Under the pieces are notes generated by a model. That model had not been told where the DNA came from. It was given only the letters and a program-made list of their open reading frames with translations, and ran no database searches. A stretch of 64,000 nucleotides of DNA, taken from the NCBI GenBank assembly GCA_044221315.1, contig JBGAPK010000022.1, positions 1-64,000 of the forward strand. Direction: 5' to 3'. Below are positions 15,239 to 23,946 of the stretch, piece by piece; position 1 is the stretch's first letter; each line of letters opens with the position of its first letter. A program made the position numbers and the translations under genes. Origin of the DNA: JAFEBO01 sp044221315 (GTDB lineage Bacteria; Planctomycetota; Phycisphaerae; Phycisphaerales; UBA1924).

Positions 15239-17380
15239 ATGCGTTTCTTCACCGGCAGTTGGTGGGTACTCGCGCTCGCGTCGGGCGCTTCACTGTTCGC
15301 CTACACGCGTTTCTGCCCCGCCGGTTCACCCTCGGAGCGACAGGTAGTCACGCCGCCCGCGGCGTCCGAGTTGGGTTCTGCGGAATCGTTCATCGGCAAC
15401 ACATATTCGGCCAATGTGTACGACTGCGCGGCATACCAGACTGCCTCCGGATACATGCAACTCGCGAACACCTCACACATCCTGGAGGACATTTCATTCT
15501 CGGGCGGCCCGTACGGTCCTGCGTACGCCGGTGAGAGGGATATCTCTTCGTTCCGTTTCGCATACAAGGTTCCGACGCAATCGGGCACCTGGGACACGCG
15601 GTTCACGTTCTACAGCCCATCCGATGCGACATTTTCGGGGTTTTCCGGACCGGGAACCGCGATGATCAACCCGAACGCCGTGCCGATCGCCGTGGTTCAG
15701 GTCACCGGCTTCACGCCGGGAACCGCGTGCCCCGGGGTCCTGACCTTTCGGACAATCGAGTTGCAGAACCACATCGATCTCCCCTCAGGCGTTAGCGGCG
15801 TGTGGGTTGATGCCGCGTTCCTGGTGCCGGGCACGCCGGTGTCTGCACCCTTGACCAGCGCCAATCTTCTGCAAACCAGCGCTCAGGCCAACAGCCTGGT
15901 TCAGTTCGCATTCGGAACCAACACGCAAGGCGCCAACCCCGCAGGATTGGGGTTCACCGCATCCGCGATCGGTGCGGACATCAACTTTGACGGGATCTTC
16001 ACCGGACAGGTTCTGATCAATACGGACGAAGTGCAACTCGTCGGAACGGCCCTCTCTCCGCTCGGATTTGTGTTCGCTCTCAACGGTCAGCTTCCGGCTC
16101 CGCCCCCGCCGAACGCGGTCGACATCGATGCCGTCATGGCCGATCGAACGACCGGGGTCGCGTCCTACCAAGGGGTTCTGACTCCGGCATCGCCCGTTCG
16201 ATGGTACAGGTTTACCGCCGCGAACGGGTTTTCGTTCGCGAGCAACACATTCCTGGATATTGATACGGAAGGTTCAGCCTCGCCTTCTGCATTTGCCGTT
16301 TACGACGGAACCTCCGCGCCCGTGATACTCGGTGTGCCGCGCGGCGACGGACCATTTCTTCCGAAGCCCAGCCCCGGAAATAACTATCAGGTCTCATTCG
16401 GTGTTCCCGGCCGCCCCGCTGTTGGCAACGGCGAAGCTTGCTGGGGACAAGAAGGAGACCTCGCCGCTGGAACCTACTGGATTGCAGTGGCGCCCGAAGG
16501 TTCCGTGTTTTCCGGAGGCTGGGCGGTTACCGCGGCAACCGGATTCCACATCGCATATAGCCTGAATTTCAACAGCAATGATGAATACCGGCCGAGGTCC
16601 GACGAACCGCCCACTTTAACTCCGTCTCTTGCTCCGGACGGAGACTTGGGGATCCTCTCCGGGGCTCACACCTCCGGACCGATCGAAGTGACGTTTACCA
16701 CCGTCGGATGGCTCCGGTTCACGATCACCAATCCCATCCCAACCGTCGGACAGGTCAGCCCGGCTGACTCTTCCCCGCTGAGCGACGTGACCTACCTCGA
16801 CATCAGCCAGCCGGGCTCAGCGATCGACGGACAATGGAACCTCGCCCTCTACAACGAATCCGGTCACCTTTTCAACGCAAACAGCATCAGCCGCGCGGGG
16901 GTTGGCTACAACGGCAACTACTTGGGCGGTGACGGCCCCTGGACGTGCGGCGGTTCGTTTGCCCAATTGTCCTACGGCATAGCACCTTCAAGAGGCCCAG
17001 CCCCCCTCGACAGCGGGCAGACCGACTACGGGATTCCGCTCGCGAACCAGAACGGGGCCGCGCTGCCCGCCGGAACCTATTACCTCGCAATCACGATGGG
17101 CCAGGCACATTTCCACGACACCCGCTTCGGCGCCCGCAATACTCGCGACGCCCATAGGACGGCCCGGATCACGATAGCGAGCAATTGCCGAGGCCCGAGT
17201 CTCGCTTGCCCGGCCGATCTGAACGGCGACGGCGCGGTCGACGACTCTGACTTTGTGATCTTCGCCACGGCATACAACAACCTCACCGATCTCGTGGGCG
17301 ATCTCAACGCCGATTTGCTCACGGACGACAGCGACTTTGTGATCTTCGCCAGCGCGTACGACGCTTTGCTCTGCCCGTAG
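15239..17380 (+). CDS. Secreted protein with C-terminal dockerin-like tail, 713 aa
   Basis: An exported protein with an N-terminal signal-like segment (residues ~6-22, GSWWVLALASGASLFAY). A ~630-residue beta-rich body, not assigned to a family, follows. The body has two internally similar halves: 'VRWYRFTA...FLDIDTEGSASPSAFAVYDG...GTYWIAV' resembles 'GWLRFTI...YLDISQPGSAIDGQWNLALYNESG...GTYYLAI', like pre-peptidase C-terminal-type beta domains. The tail (~655-713) has two EF-hand-like repeats, ADLNGDGAVDDSDFVIF and GDLNADLLTDDSDFVIF. It keeps the outer Cys pair (ACPAD, LLCP) but lacks both inner Cys. A strong GGGAGGTGG sets the start. It is convergent with the M64 peptidase gene. Confidence 0.85.
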   Translation: MRFFTGSWWVLALASGASLFAYTRFCPAGSPSERQVVTPPAASELGSAESFIGNTYSANVYDCAAYQTASGYMQLANTSHILEDISFSGGPYGPAYAGERDISSFRFAYKVPTQSGTWDTRFTFYSPSDATFSGFSGPGTAMINPNAVPIAVVQVTGFTPGTACPGVLTFRTIELQNHIDLPSGVSGVWVDAAFLVPGTPVSAPLTSANLLQTSAQANSLVQFAFGTNTQGANPAGLGFTASAIGADINFDGIFTGQVLINTDEVQLVGTALSPLGFVFALNGQLPAPPPPNAVDIDAVMADRTTGVASYQGVLTPASPVRWYRFTAANGFSFASNTFLDIDTEGSASPSAFAVYDGTSAPVILGVPRGDGPFLPKPSPGNNYQVSFGVPGRPAVGNGEACWGQEGDLAAGTYWIAVAPEGSVFSGGWAVTAATGFHIAYSLNFNSNDEYRPRSDEPPTLTPSLAPDGDLGILSGAHTSGPIEVTFTTVGWLRFTITNPIPTVGQVSPADSSPLSDVTYLDISQPGSAIDGQWNLALYNESGHLFNANSISRAGVGYNGNYLGGDGPWTCGGSFAQLSYGIAPSRGPAPLDSGQTDYGIPLANQNGAALPAGTYYLAITMGQAHFHDTRFGARNTRDAHRTARITIASNCRGPSLACPADLNGDGAVDDSDFVIFATAYNNLTDLVGDLNADLLTDDSDFVIFASAYDALLCP

Positions 17381-17446
17381 TCTCGGCCAGCCGTCCGCAG
17401 AAATGTCCCCGCGAGCGTCGTTCCTGCCGGGCATCGCTATCTCTCG

Positions 17447-18955
17447 CTAGGGACAAATCAACGCGTCGTACAGCCCGGCCAGTATCGAAAAGTCCGCATC
17501 ATCCACGAATCCATCGTTGTTGAAATCCGCCGAACATCCCAGCGGCATGTCCGGGCCGGCGCACGCCAGCGCGTCGTACTGAATCACGAACGCCGGAAAA
17601 TCCGCATCATCCACAAGCCGATCCCCGCTCAAATCCGCGATGCACGGCGCCACCGGCAATTGCCACGTCAGCGTTTGTGTCAGCAGCGAGTTCCGAATCG
17701 CCGGATCGCGCACCATCGGCGTGTTGTCCACCACCCGCACCGAAAGCGACGAAGCGCCCTTCCTCAGATTCAGTGAACCAACGTTGAAATTCGCCGAAGT
17801 CGCGCCCGGAATCGCGGCGCCGTCCAGCACCCACTGCACGCTCAGCGGGTTGTTGACCGTTTGCATCAGCAGGATGCTCACCGCCGACGTCGGCCCCAGC
17901 ACCGTTGAGGTCGCGGGGTTCGGCGGCCCGTCGATCGGACGCACCAACCCGTAAATGCGTGAAATCAGCGCCTCGCACGACGGCAGATTGAAGTTCGGTC
18001 CGAGCGACCGCATCATCGAGTTCGGGCTCGGCCGATACACCCCGAACACCGCGTACACCGCGCCCTCGTACGTGGAGACCGGCCCGTCAAAGCCCGATGT
18101 CGAATCCCCCAGCCAGCGCCACCACTTGGTCTGAGCCGCGGCCATCTGCGACGAGGCCTTGATCGACGCGTTCGCGCCGAACGGCTCGCCCCCGCCGTAC
18201 ACCGTCCCGTCCCCGTAGTCGTACTCGTCCTCCAGGTCGCCCAGCGAATGCCCCATCTCATGAATCGCGATCAGCGCCGCCTGAGAGTTTCCCCCCGACG
18301 CCGTCCCCACCTCGTTCCCCGGATATCCCGCCCCGCCGTACTTCGTCGAGTTCGCCAACGCCAGGATCTCGTCGAACGGCTGCGGCGAGTTCGCCGCGTA
18401 CTGATACGCCGAGTTGATGTTGATGCACAGCAATCGCTCGATCCCGGCGCACCAGAAATTCATGTGCAGCGGCGTGTTCTTGTTGATGTTCGACGTCGGA
18501 TCCCCCGAGACGCCCGACACGTTGCTGTTCACGGTTACCCGAAAAACCTGGAAGTAGTTCTTGTAGGTCTTGTAAGGCTCGTACGCGAAAAACGTGTTGA
18601 GCGTGTTCGTCGTGTGCGTGTTGAACGTCGTCTGCTGCGTCGAAAGATAACCGTCGCCGATCACCACCAGATTCAGCCGGTTGTTCGCAAGCCCGCGATC
18701 GCCGAACGGCAACGCCTCCCAGCGATCGTTCAGCCGCACCACGTCCGCCGGAATCTTCCGGATCGCGTGCTGCTCCTCCCGCGGCATCGGCGGGATATCC
18801 GTCTTCACAATGCAGCCGTTTCCCTCCCGGAGTCCCGCGTGCTTTAGCGCCGGGAGGCCTTGAACCGAATCCGGCTCGATCGGTAACGCCAGGCATTCAG
18901 ACGCCGCAGCGCCGCACACCGAGATCACCGCCGCCAGCCGATTTCTCATGTTCAT
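17447..18955 (-). CDS. Secreted M64-type (IgA peptidase) metallopeptidase with dockerin-like tail
   Basis: A 502-residue exported protein. The signal peptide is at residues ~1-24 (MRNRLAAVISVCGAAASECLA). The peptidase domain carries LNLVVIGDGYLSTQ near 95 and the zinc motif HEMGHSLGDLEDEY (His232, Glu233, His236, then a DEY), as in the M64 family. A beta domain (~350-435) has the Ig-like features VQWVLDGAAIPGATSANFNV. The tail has two EF-hand-like loops (DLSGDRLVDDADF, DFNNDGFVDDADF) with all four cysteines, ending LICP. ATGs at 18955 and 18949 share the GGGAG ribosome site; 18955 is used. It probably acts outside the cytoplasm on proteins; its target is unknown. Confidence 0.87.
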   Translation of the reverse strand: MNMRNRLAAVISVCGAAASECLALPIEPDSVQGLPALKHAGLREGNGCIVKTDIPPMPREEQHAIRKIPADVVRLNDRWEALPFGDRGLANNRLNLVVIGDGYLSTQQTTFNTHTTNTLNTFFAYEPYKTYKNYFQVFRVTVNSNVSGVSGDPTSNINKNTPLHMNFWCAGIERLLCININSAYQYAANSPQPFDEILALANSTKYGGAGYPGNEVGTASGGNSQAALIAIHEMGHSLGDLEDEYDYGDGTVYGGGEPFGANASIKASSQMAAAQTKWWRWLGDSTSGFDGPVSTYEGAVYAVFGVYRPSPNSMMRSLGPNFNLPSCEALISRIYGLVRPIDGPPNPATSTVLGPTSAVSILLMQTVNNPLSVQWVLDGAAIPGATSANFNVGSLNLRKGASSLSVRVVDNTPMVRDPAIRNSLLTQTLTWQLPVAPCIADLSGDRLVDDADFPAFVIQYDALACAGPDMPLGCSADFNNDGFVDDADFSILAGLYDALICP

Positions 18956-19054
18956 GTCGTTTTCTCCCGCCCCCGCCCGAGGCTTCTCCCCAGACATGTC
19001 ATTGAACACCCAAGTGCCTTGCTTTGCAAGCCCCGCTCCACAACTTCCCGCCGA

Positions 19055-19060
19055 TACGCT
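19055..19060 (+). promoter_or_regulatory. -10-like TACGCT for the second YkgJ-family gene
   Basis: TACGCT is 6 nt upstream of the GTG at 19067. Confidence 0.5.
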
Positions 19061-19066
19061 ATCCCC

Positions 19067-19531
19067 GTGCCCACGCCGGTCTCACAAGCATGGCTCGACG
19101 CGATCGCCCGCCCCCGCGTCGCCGATGCACTGGAAGCCGTATACGCACTCATCGCCGATCAGATCACCGCCCGCGGCCCTTCCTGCTGGGCCAGCGGCCG
19201 GTGCTGCAATTTTGCAGCCTCCGATCACCGCCTCTACACCACCGGCCTGGAGGCCGCGTACTGCGTCCAACGACTCCCCAAAGCCCTTGCAGCGACCGAT
19301 ATCGACCAAGCCGAGAGCGCCGGCGGGTGCCCCTTCCAAACCGCCAACATCTGCGGCGTTCACCTCATCAAGCCCAGCGCCTGCCGCACCTATTTCTGCG
19401 ACCGCTCCGCCCAGGCGTGGCAGCACGATCTCACCGAAGCCGCCATCCGCCAGATCCGCGCCCTCCACGACCGCGAAGCAATTCAGTACCAATACGCCGA
19501 GTGGCGCACGCTCCTCCGCGAGTTCACCTAG
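19067..19531 (+). CDS. YkgJ-like cysteine-cluster protein, 154 aa
   Basis: A small soluble protein with spaced cysteines: SCWASGRCCNF (residues ~40-50), GGCPFQTANICGVHLIKPSACRTYFCD (~87-113). The 'GVHLIKPSACRTYFC' stretch parallels 'SVYLIRPRQCRTWPFW' of the other family member in the window, so both belong to the YkgJ type. It presumably coordinates a metal or Fe-S cluster; the role is not established. The GTG start is preferred over upstream ATGs because of TACGCT 6 nt before it. The ABC ATPase gene follows after 22 nt with its own -10-like box. Confidence 0.78.
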   Translation: MPTPVSQAWLDAIARPRVADALEAVYALIADQITARGPSCWASGRCCNFAASDHRLYTTGLEAAYCVQRLPKALAATDIDQAESAGGCPFQTANICGVHLIKPSACRTYFCDRSAQAWQHDLTEAAIRQIRALHDREAIQYQYAEWRTLLREFT

Positions 19532-19541
19532 TGCGGCCTCG

Positions 19542-19547
19542 TACCCT
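19542..19547 (+). promoter_or_regulatory. -10-like TACCCT for the ABC ATPase gene
   Basis: TACCCT is 6 nt upstream of the GTG at 19554 and lies just after the stop codon of the YkgJ-like gene. Confidence 0.5.
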
Positions 19548-19553
19548 TGTCCC

Positions 19554-20378
19554 GTGACGCTCGATCTGCGCCAGGTTTCATTTGGCTACTCCCCCAAGTC
19601 TCCGGTGCTTCGCGCCGTCAACGCCTCTTTTGAGCCCGCACGCCTTACCGCCATCATCGGCCCCAACGGCGCCGGAAAGTCCACACTCCTCCGTCTCCTC
19701 GCCGCCCTGCGTGAACCGACCGAGGGCTCCGTGACGCTCGACGCCACCGCCCTCCTTTCCATCCCGCGAGCCGAACGTGCCGCCCGCCTCGTCTACCTCC
19801 CCCAGCAATCCACCGTCGCTTTCGACTACACCGCGTTTGAGGTCGTCGCCATGGGCCTCTACGCCCACGGACACGCCTCGGGCCGCGAACCCGTCCAGAT
19901 CGCTCTGGCCGAGGTCGGACTCTCCGAACGCGCCGATGATCCCTTCTCAACCCTGAGCGCCGGCCAGCAGCAGCGAGTCACTCTCGCCCGCGCCCTCGCT
20001 CAACTTGGCCCGAACACGGACGCCAAGCCCCGTTTTCTGCTCGCCGACGAGCCCGTCAGCGCCATGGACCCCCGCCACGCCATCGAAGCCATGACTCTCC
20101 TCCGCTCGCTCGCGAGCAGCGGGGGAAGTACGACGGGCGGAGTGGGCGTCGTCGTCGTCCTGCACGATCTCTCCCTCGCCCTCCGCTTCGCCGACAACGC
20201 CATCCTCCTCACCTCCGGCGGCACACTCGCTGCCGCCGGCCCCGTGCGCGATGTCCTTACCAGGCAGCACCTCGAACCGCTCTTCGGCATCGCATTCGAA
20301 ACCCTGCTCGATCAGCAGCGCCGTCCGGCCGCATTCATCCCCGCGACCCACATGCATGACGAGCCCCGAACGAAGTAA
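19554..20378 (+). CDS. ABC transporter ATPase, iron/heme/cobalamin importer type
   Basis: A 274-residue ATP-binding subunit of the FecE/HmuV/BtuD group, which powers import of siderophores, heme or vitamin B12 through an inner-membrane permease. Motifs: Walker A GPNGAGKST (~36-44), Q-loop YLPQQSTVAF, signature LSAGQQQRVTLARAL, Walker B FLLADEPVSAMDP and H-loop VVLHDLSLALRFAD. No permease or binding protein is adjacent. The protein fragment at the right end of the window resembles a binding protein of this transporter class, but 43 kb away. The GTG start follows TACCCT by 6 nt. Confidence 0.87.
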   Translation: MTLDLRQVSFGYSPKSPVLRAVNASFEPARLTAIIGPNGAGKSTLLRLLAALREPTEGSVTLDATALLSIPRAERAARLVYLPQQSTVAFDYTAFEVVAMGLYAHGHASGREPVQIALAEVGLSERADDPFSTLSAGQQQRVTLARALAQLGPNTDAKPRFLLADEPVSAMDPRHAIEAMTLLRSLASSGGSTTGGVGVVVVLHDLSLALRFADNAILLTSGGTLAAAGPVRDVLTRQHLEPLFGIAFETLLDQQRRPAAFIPATHMHDEPRTK

Positions 20379-20440
20379 GCGGGTCAGCGACATGTCAACA
20401 AATGTCGCACCGCTTCTCAAAGGCCAAACGACTCAATTGT

Positions 20441-20475
20441 CCTTCTCCGTGCTCTCTGTGCACTCTGTGGTGAAA
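20441..20475 (+). repeat. Dispersed repeat family B
   Basis: CCTTCTCCGTGCTCTCTGTG, then CACTCTGTGGTGAAA. Related tracts are at 25036-25070, 26291-26325 and 35019-35055 (opposite orientation). All are intergenic. Confidence 0.6.
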
Positions 20476-20488
20476 CCGACTTTCACGC

Positions 20489-21742
20489 CTACCACAGCAT
20501 CCGCACGCGAATCGTCTCCGGAATCTCCGCCAGTTTCTTCCGGATCGCCTCCCCGTCGCTCGGCTCCACATCCAGCACCACGTAGCCCACCTCTTCATTC
20601 GTCCGCAGATATTCGGCGCTGATGTTCGCGTTCATCCCCGCGATCAGCGTGTGCATCTTGCTCAGGACGCCCGGCACGTTCTTGTGAAAGTGCAGGATCC
20701 GGTGCGGCCGACCCGTTCGCGCTCCGTCCGCGTGCATCTGCTCCGGCAACTCCACCTCCGGCACGTTCACCGCCCCGCCGGTCGATCCGATATTGACAAA
20801 CTTGATCAACTTGTCGCACACGTCCTCCGCGATCGCCTCCTGCGCTTCCTCCGTGCTCCCGCCCACGTGAGGCGTCAGCAGCACATTCGGCATGTTCTGC
20901 AGCGGGCTCTCGAACCGATCACCCTTCCCCGAGGGCTCATCCGGAAAGACGTCCAGCGCCGCCCCCGCCAGATGCCCGCTCTTGAGCGCCGCCGCCGCCG
21001 CGTGCACATCCACCACGCTCCCCCGCGCGTTGTTGATCAGGTAACCCCCCTTCTTCATCCGCGCGATCTCGGCCTTGCCGATCATTCCCTTCGTCTGCGC
21101 CGTCGCCGGCACGTGCAGCGTCACAACGTCGCTGATCTCCAGCAACTCCTTGAGCGACCGCACCGCCCGCGCGTTCCCCAGCGCCATCTTCGGCACGATG
21201 TCGAAGAACGCCACCCGCATCCCCATCGCCTCCGCCAGCACCGACACCTGCGAACCGATGTGCCCGTACCCGACAATCCCGATCGTCCGCCCGCGCACCT
21301 CGTGCGACCCCGCGGCCGACTTGTCCCACTCCCCGCGATGCATCTGCATCGTCTTGTCGCCCAACCCGCGATGCAGCGCAATCGTCTCGGCGATCGTGAG
21401 CTCCGCCACACTCCGCGTGTTGCTGAACGGCGAATTGAACACCGGCACGCCCTTCAGGCACGCCTCCTTCACCGCGACCTGGTTCGTCCCGATGCAGTAG
21501 CACCCGACCGAGAGCAGCCGCGGCGCCGCCGCCAGAATCTCCGGCGTCACCTCGCTCTTGGACCGAATCCCCAGCACGTGCGCATCCGCGCAAAGCGCGG
21601 CCAACTTCCTCGCATCCGGCGCCCCCGCCGTCGTCTGAACGCTGAACCCCTCCGCCCTGAACATCTCCACCGCCCGCGGGTGGATCGACTCCACCAGCAC
21701 CACGTTGATCTTTGCCTTGGGATAGGAAGTCTTGGAAGTCAT
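20489..21742 (-). CDS. serA: D-3-phosphoglycerate dehydrogenase
   Basis: A 417-residue D-isomer-specific 2-hydroxyacid dehydrogenase that oxidises 3-phosphoglycerate, the first step of serine synthesis, in the cytoplasm. The nucleotide-binding domain has VGYGHIGSQVSVLAEAMGM, and the catalytic elements include NNARGSVVD and LTPHVGGSTEEAQ. A C-terminal ACT domain (about 340-417, FHKNVPGVLSKMHTLIAGMNANI) is the likely serine-sensing module. The length matches the short, E. coli-like form. The start MTSKTSYPKAKINVVLVE was chosen because upstream in-frame sequence runs through a palindrome. No clear ribosome site or -10 box precedes it. Confidence 0.92.
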   Translation of the reverse strand: MTSKTSYPKAKINVVLVESIHPRAVEMFRAEGFSVQTTAGAPDARKLAALCADAHVLGIRSKSEVTPEILAAAPRLLSVGCYCIGTNQVAVKEACLKGVPVFNSPFSNTRSVAELTIAETIALHRGLGDKTMQMHRGEWDKSAAGSHEVRGRTIGIVGYGHIGSQVSVLAEAMGMRVAFFDIVPKMALGNARAVRSLKELLEISDVVTLHVPATAQTKGMIGKAEIARMKKGGYLINNARGSVVDVHAAAAALKSGHLAGAALDVFPDEPSGKGDRFESPLQNMPNVLLTPHVGGSTEEAQEAIAEDVCDKLIKFVNIGSTGGAVNVPEVELPEQMHADGARTGRPHRILHFHKNVPGVLSKMHTLIAGMNANISAEYLRTNEEVGYVVLDVEPSDGEAIRKKLAEIPETIRVRMLW

Positions 21743-21771
21743 GCGGGCGGATTGTTGGCTCTCTTTGGTGG

Positions 21772-21790
21772 CACGCCTCTCCGAGGCGTG
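21772..21790. repeat. Palindrome upstream of serA
   Basis: CACGCCTC-TCC-GAGGCGTG, 30 nt upstream of the serA start. Its shape matches the REP-like palindromes elsewhere; it could also bind a regulator. Confidence 0.5.
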
Positions 21791-21920
21791 TACGACCCCG
21801 TTCCGGAGTACCCGCTCCCAAAAAACCGATCGGCAGATCCAATCTGGGACACTGCCGGAAAATACACGCTCATCTCGAAAACCAAGCAACGCCATTGGCG
21901 CGAGCACGATGCGAGCCGCG

Positions 21921-22793
21921 CTACTTATTCACCGTCACAACCCCCGCCAGCGCCAACGCCAAAAGCACCGCCCCCGCAAAGATCCGGTACCACCCAAACG
22001 CCGTCAGCCCGTGCCGGTTGAGGAACCCGACAAGCCAGCGCACCGCGAGAAACGCGCTCACCGCCGCCACCGCGATCCCCACCAGCACCGGCTTGGCGCC
22101 GAGGATCTTGAACATCGTCTCGTGCCCCGGCTCTTTGTCGGAGTAGTCCTTATACAGCGTGTACAGCGTCGCCGCCAGCAGCGTCGGCATCCCGAGAAGA
22201 AAACTGAACTCCGCCGCCGCCGTCGGCTTCAGCCCCCGGAAATACCCCGCCGTGATCGTCATCATCGAGCGGCTCGTCCCCGGCCAGAGCGAAAAAATCT
22301 GCAAGAGCCCGACCGCGAGCGCATCACCCGCCGTCATGTCCTCAACTCTCTTCCCGTCGATCCCGCCCCGCATCGGCTTGCGCGATCGCCTCCACAATTC
22401 CACCCCGATCATGTAGAACCCGCCAAGCACCAGCGAGAAGACCACGGGCCAGAGATGAAACAGCCTTTCCGCGATCGTGTTCTTGAGCGCAATACCGACC
22501 ACCGCCGCTGGAATGAACGCGATCACGATGTTCACAAAGATCCGGAACCCCGCGGCATCCTTCCCGATCAGCCCCTTCAGCATCTGCACGAATCGCGGAA
22601 AATACAACGCCATCACCGCCAGGATCGCCCCTCCCTGCACGATCACACAAAACGCATCCAGCGCCGCCTTCGTCGCCGGCCGATCCAGCTTCAATAGGTC
22701 GCCCGCGATAATCAGGTGCCCCGTCGAACTGATCGGCAGGTACTCGGTAATCCCCTCCACCAACCCAAGAACAATCGCTTGCCAAAGTTCCAT
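21921..22793 (-). CDS. uppP: Undecaprenyl-diphosphatase
   Basis: A 290-residue integral membrane phosphatase of the BacA/UppP family, which recycles undecaprenyl pyrophosphate to the monophosphate carrier for peptidoglycan and polysaccharide export. The two family signatures are present: GLVEGITEYLPISSTGHLII (residues ~10-29) and SLWPGTSRSMMTITAG (~170-185). About eight hydrophobic helices are visible and the length is normal. The ATG at 22793 has no clear ribosome site or -10 box. Repeat family E lies just upstream. It may share an envelope role with the exporter and glycosyltransferases. Confidence 0.94.
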   Translation of the reverse strand: MELWQAIVLGLVEGITEYLPISSTGHLIIAGDLLKLDRPATKAALDAFCVIVQGGAILAVMALYFPRFVQMLKGLIGKDAAGFRIFVNIVIAFIPAAVVGIALKNTIAERLFHLWPVVFSLVLGGFYMIGVELWRRSRKPMRGGIDGKRVEDMTAGDALAVGLLQIFSLWPGTSRSMMTITAGYFRGLKPTAAAEFSFLLGMPTLLAATLYTLYKDYSDKEPGHETMFKILGAKPVLVGIAVAAVSAFLAVRWLVGFLNRHGLTAFGWYRIFAGAVLLALALAGVVTVNK

Positions 22794-22815
22794 GCGTCAC
22801 AGGGCCTTTTCAGGA

Positions 22816-22852
22816 GCCCCCTCCCTGAGGGAGGGGGTTGGGGGAAGGGAGG
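22816..22852. repeat. Dispersed repeat family E
   Basis: GCCCCCTCCCTGAGGGAGGG followed by GGTTGGGGGAAGGGAGG. A close relative of the element at 14591-14623. Confidence 0.65.
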
Positions 22853-22979
22853 ATTGGGCGATCAATTACCCGACGGGTGCTTGAAAGGCGAGCAGCGTAC
22901 GAGCGCATTGTCGGACCAACCGAACCAAGTCCGTCAAGAATCCACTCTTGCCACGCAAGTCTCCCGGGCACGAGCGCAA

Positions 22980-23822
22980 ATGACCACGCCCCGCATCACC
23001 CCCATCTCCAACCCCGCCGACCCGCGCGTTCGCGAATACCTCTCCCTCAAAGAAGGTGACCTCCACCGCGGCATCGACCCCTCCGCTCCGAACGGCTGCT
23101 TCATCTGCGAAGGCCACTTCGTCGTCCAACACCTCCTCGCATCCGACTACACCTGCCGCAGCATCCTCGTCAGTGAGACCAAGATCGAAACCTACGCCGA
23201 TCTTCTCGCCGCCGCACCCGCCGAAGTCCCCATCTACTCCACTTCCGAAGAAACCATGTCCCGCCTTCTCGGCTTCAAGTTCCACCGCGGCATACTCGCC
23301 TCCGGCATCCGCAAGCCGCCCGCGACCCAGCCCGAAATCGAAACGCTCCTCCGCGCCGCACCCGCCGCGATCGTCCTCGAAAACCTCACCAACGTCGATA
23401 ACGTCGGCGGCATCTTCCGCTGCGCCTCCGCCCTCTGCCCGCCCAACACCGCCGTCATCCTTTCCCCCGAGTGCTGCGACCCGCTCTACCGAAAATCCAT
23501 CCGAGTCTCCATGGGCCACGCCCTCTGCGTCCCCTTCGCCACGCTCAACCCCTGGTCGCTCGACATCTTCCAAGCCGCCGGCTTCGCCACAATCGCGCTG
23601 ACGCCCAGCCCCGATGCGACCGACATCAACAAGTGTCGATCCGCCCTCGGCAACAAGAAGCCCGCCCTCCTCCTCGGCGCCGAAGGCCCCGGCCTCGACA
23701 ACACCACCCTCGCAAAAGCCGACATCCGCTGCCGCATCCCCCAACGCGCCGGCGTTGACTCACTCAACGTCATGGTCGCCGCAGCCATCGCAATGTCCGT
23801 GCTGATAGAGCCTCTCGAGTAA
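22980..23822 (+). CDS. SpoU/TrmH-family RNA methyltransferase
   Basis: A 280-residue SAM-dependent 2'-O-methyltransferase of the SPOUT (SpoU/TrmH) superfamily, acting on tRNA or rRNA. An N-terminal substrate-binding part (residues ~20-110) is followed by the knotted catalytic domain. Signatures are VLENLTNVDNVGGIFRCASAL (motif 1 with the conserved Asn-Arg), LLLGAEGPGLDN (motif 2) and IPQRAGVDSLNVMVAAAIAM (motif 3). The exact target nucleotide cannot be read. The ATG at 22980 was chosen because the conserved region begins shortly after; no clear ribosome site is seen. Confidence 0.87.
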   Translation: MTTPRITPISNPADPRVREYLSLKEGDLHRGIDPSAPNGCFICEGHFVVQHLLASDYTCRSILVSETKIETYADLLAAAPAEVPIYSTSEETMSRLLGFKFHRGILASGIRKPPATQPEIETLLRAAPAAIVLENLTNVDNVGGIFRCASALCPPNTAVILSPECCDPLYRKSIRVSMGHALCVPFATLNPWSLDIFQAAGFATIALTPSPDATDINKCRSALGNKKPALLLGAEGPGLDNTTLAKADIRCRIPQRAGVDSLNVMVAAAIAMSVLIEPLE

Positions 23823-23830
23823 GCGAGAGG
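23811..23830 (+). terminator. Hairpin spanning the methyltransferase stop codon
   Basis: CCTCTCG and CGAGAGG pair around AGTAAG, which holds the TAA stop. There is no T-run, so termination is uncertain. Confidence 0.35.
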
Positions 23831-23899
23831 TCGCGCGTGCAAGCCTTCCGAATTTCGCCGAGTCGCGCACCATGCACCCGGGCAATCCCCGCATCGAAA

Positions 23900-23946
23900 A
23901 TCTGCTGCTCTGCTGCTCTGCTGCTCTGCTGCTCTCCCGCTCTACT
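23900..23946 (-). repeat. Dispersed repeat family A with CAGCAGAG units, starting at a stop codon
   Basis: On the minus strand TAGAGCGGGAGAGCAGCAGA continues as GCAGCAGAGCAGCAGAGCAG. It begins exactly at the TAG stop of the HlyD-family gene. Confidence 0.6.
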
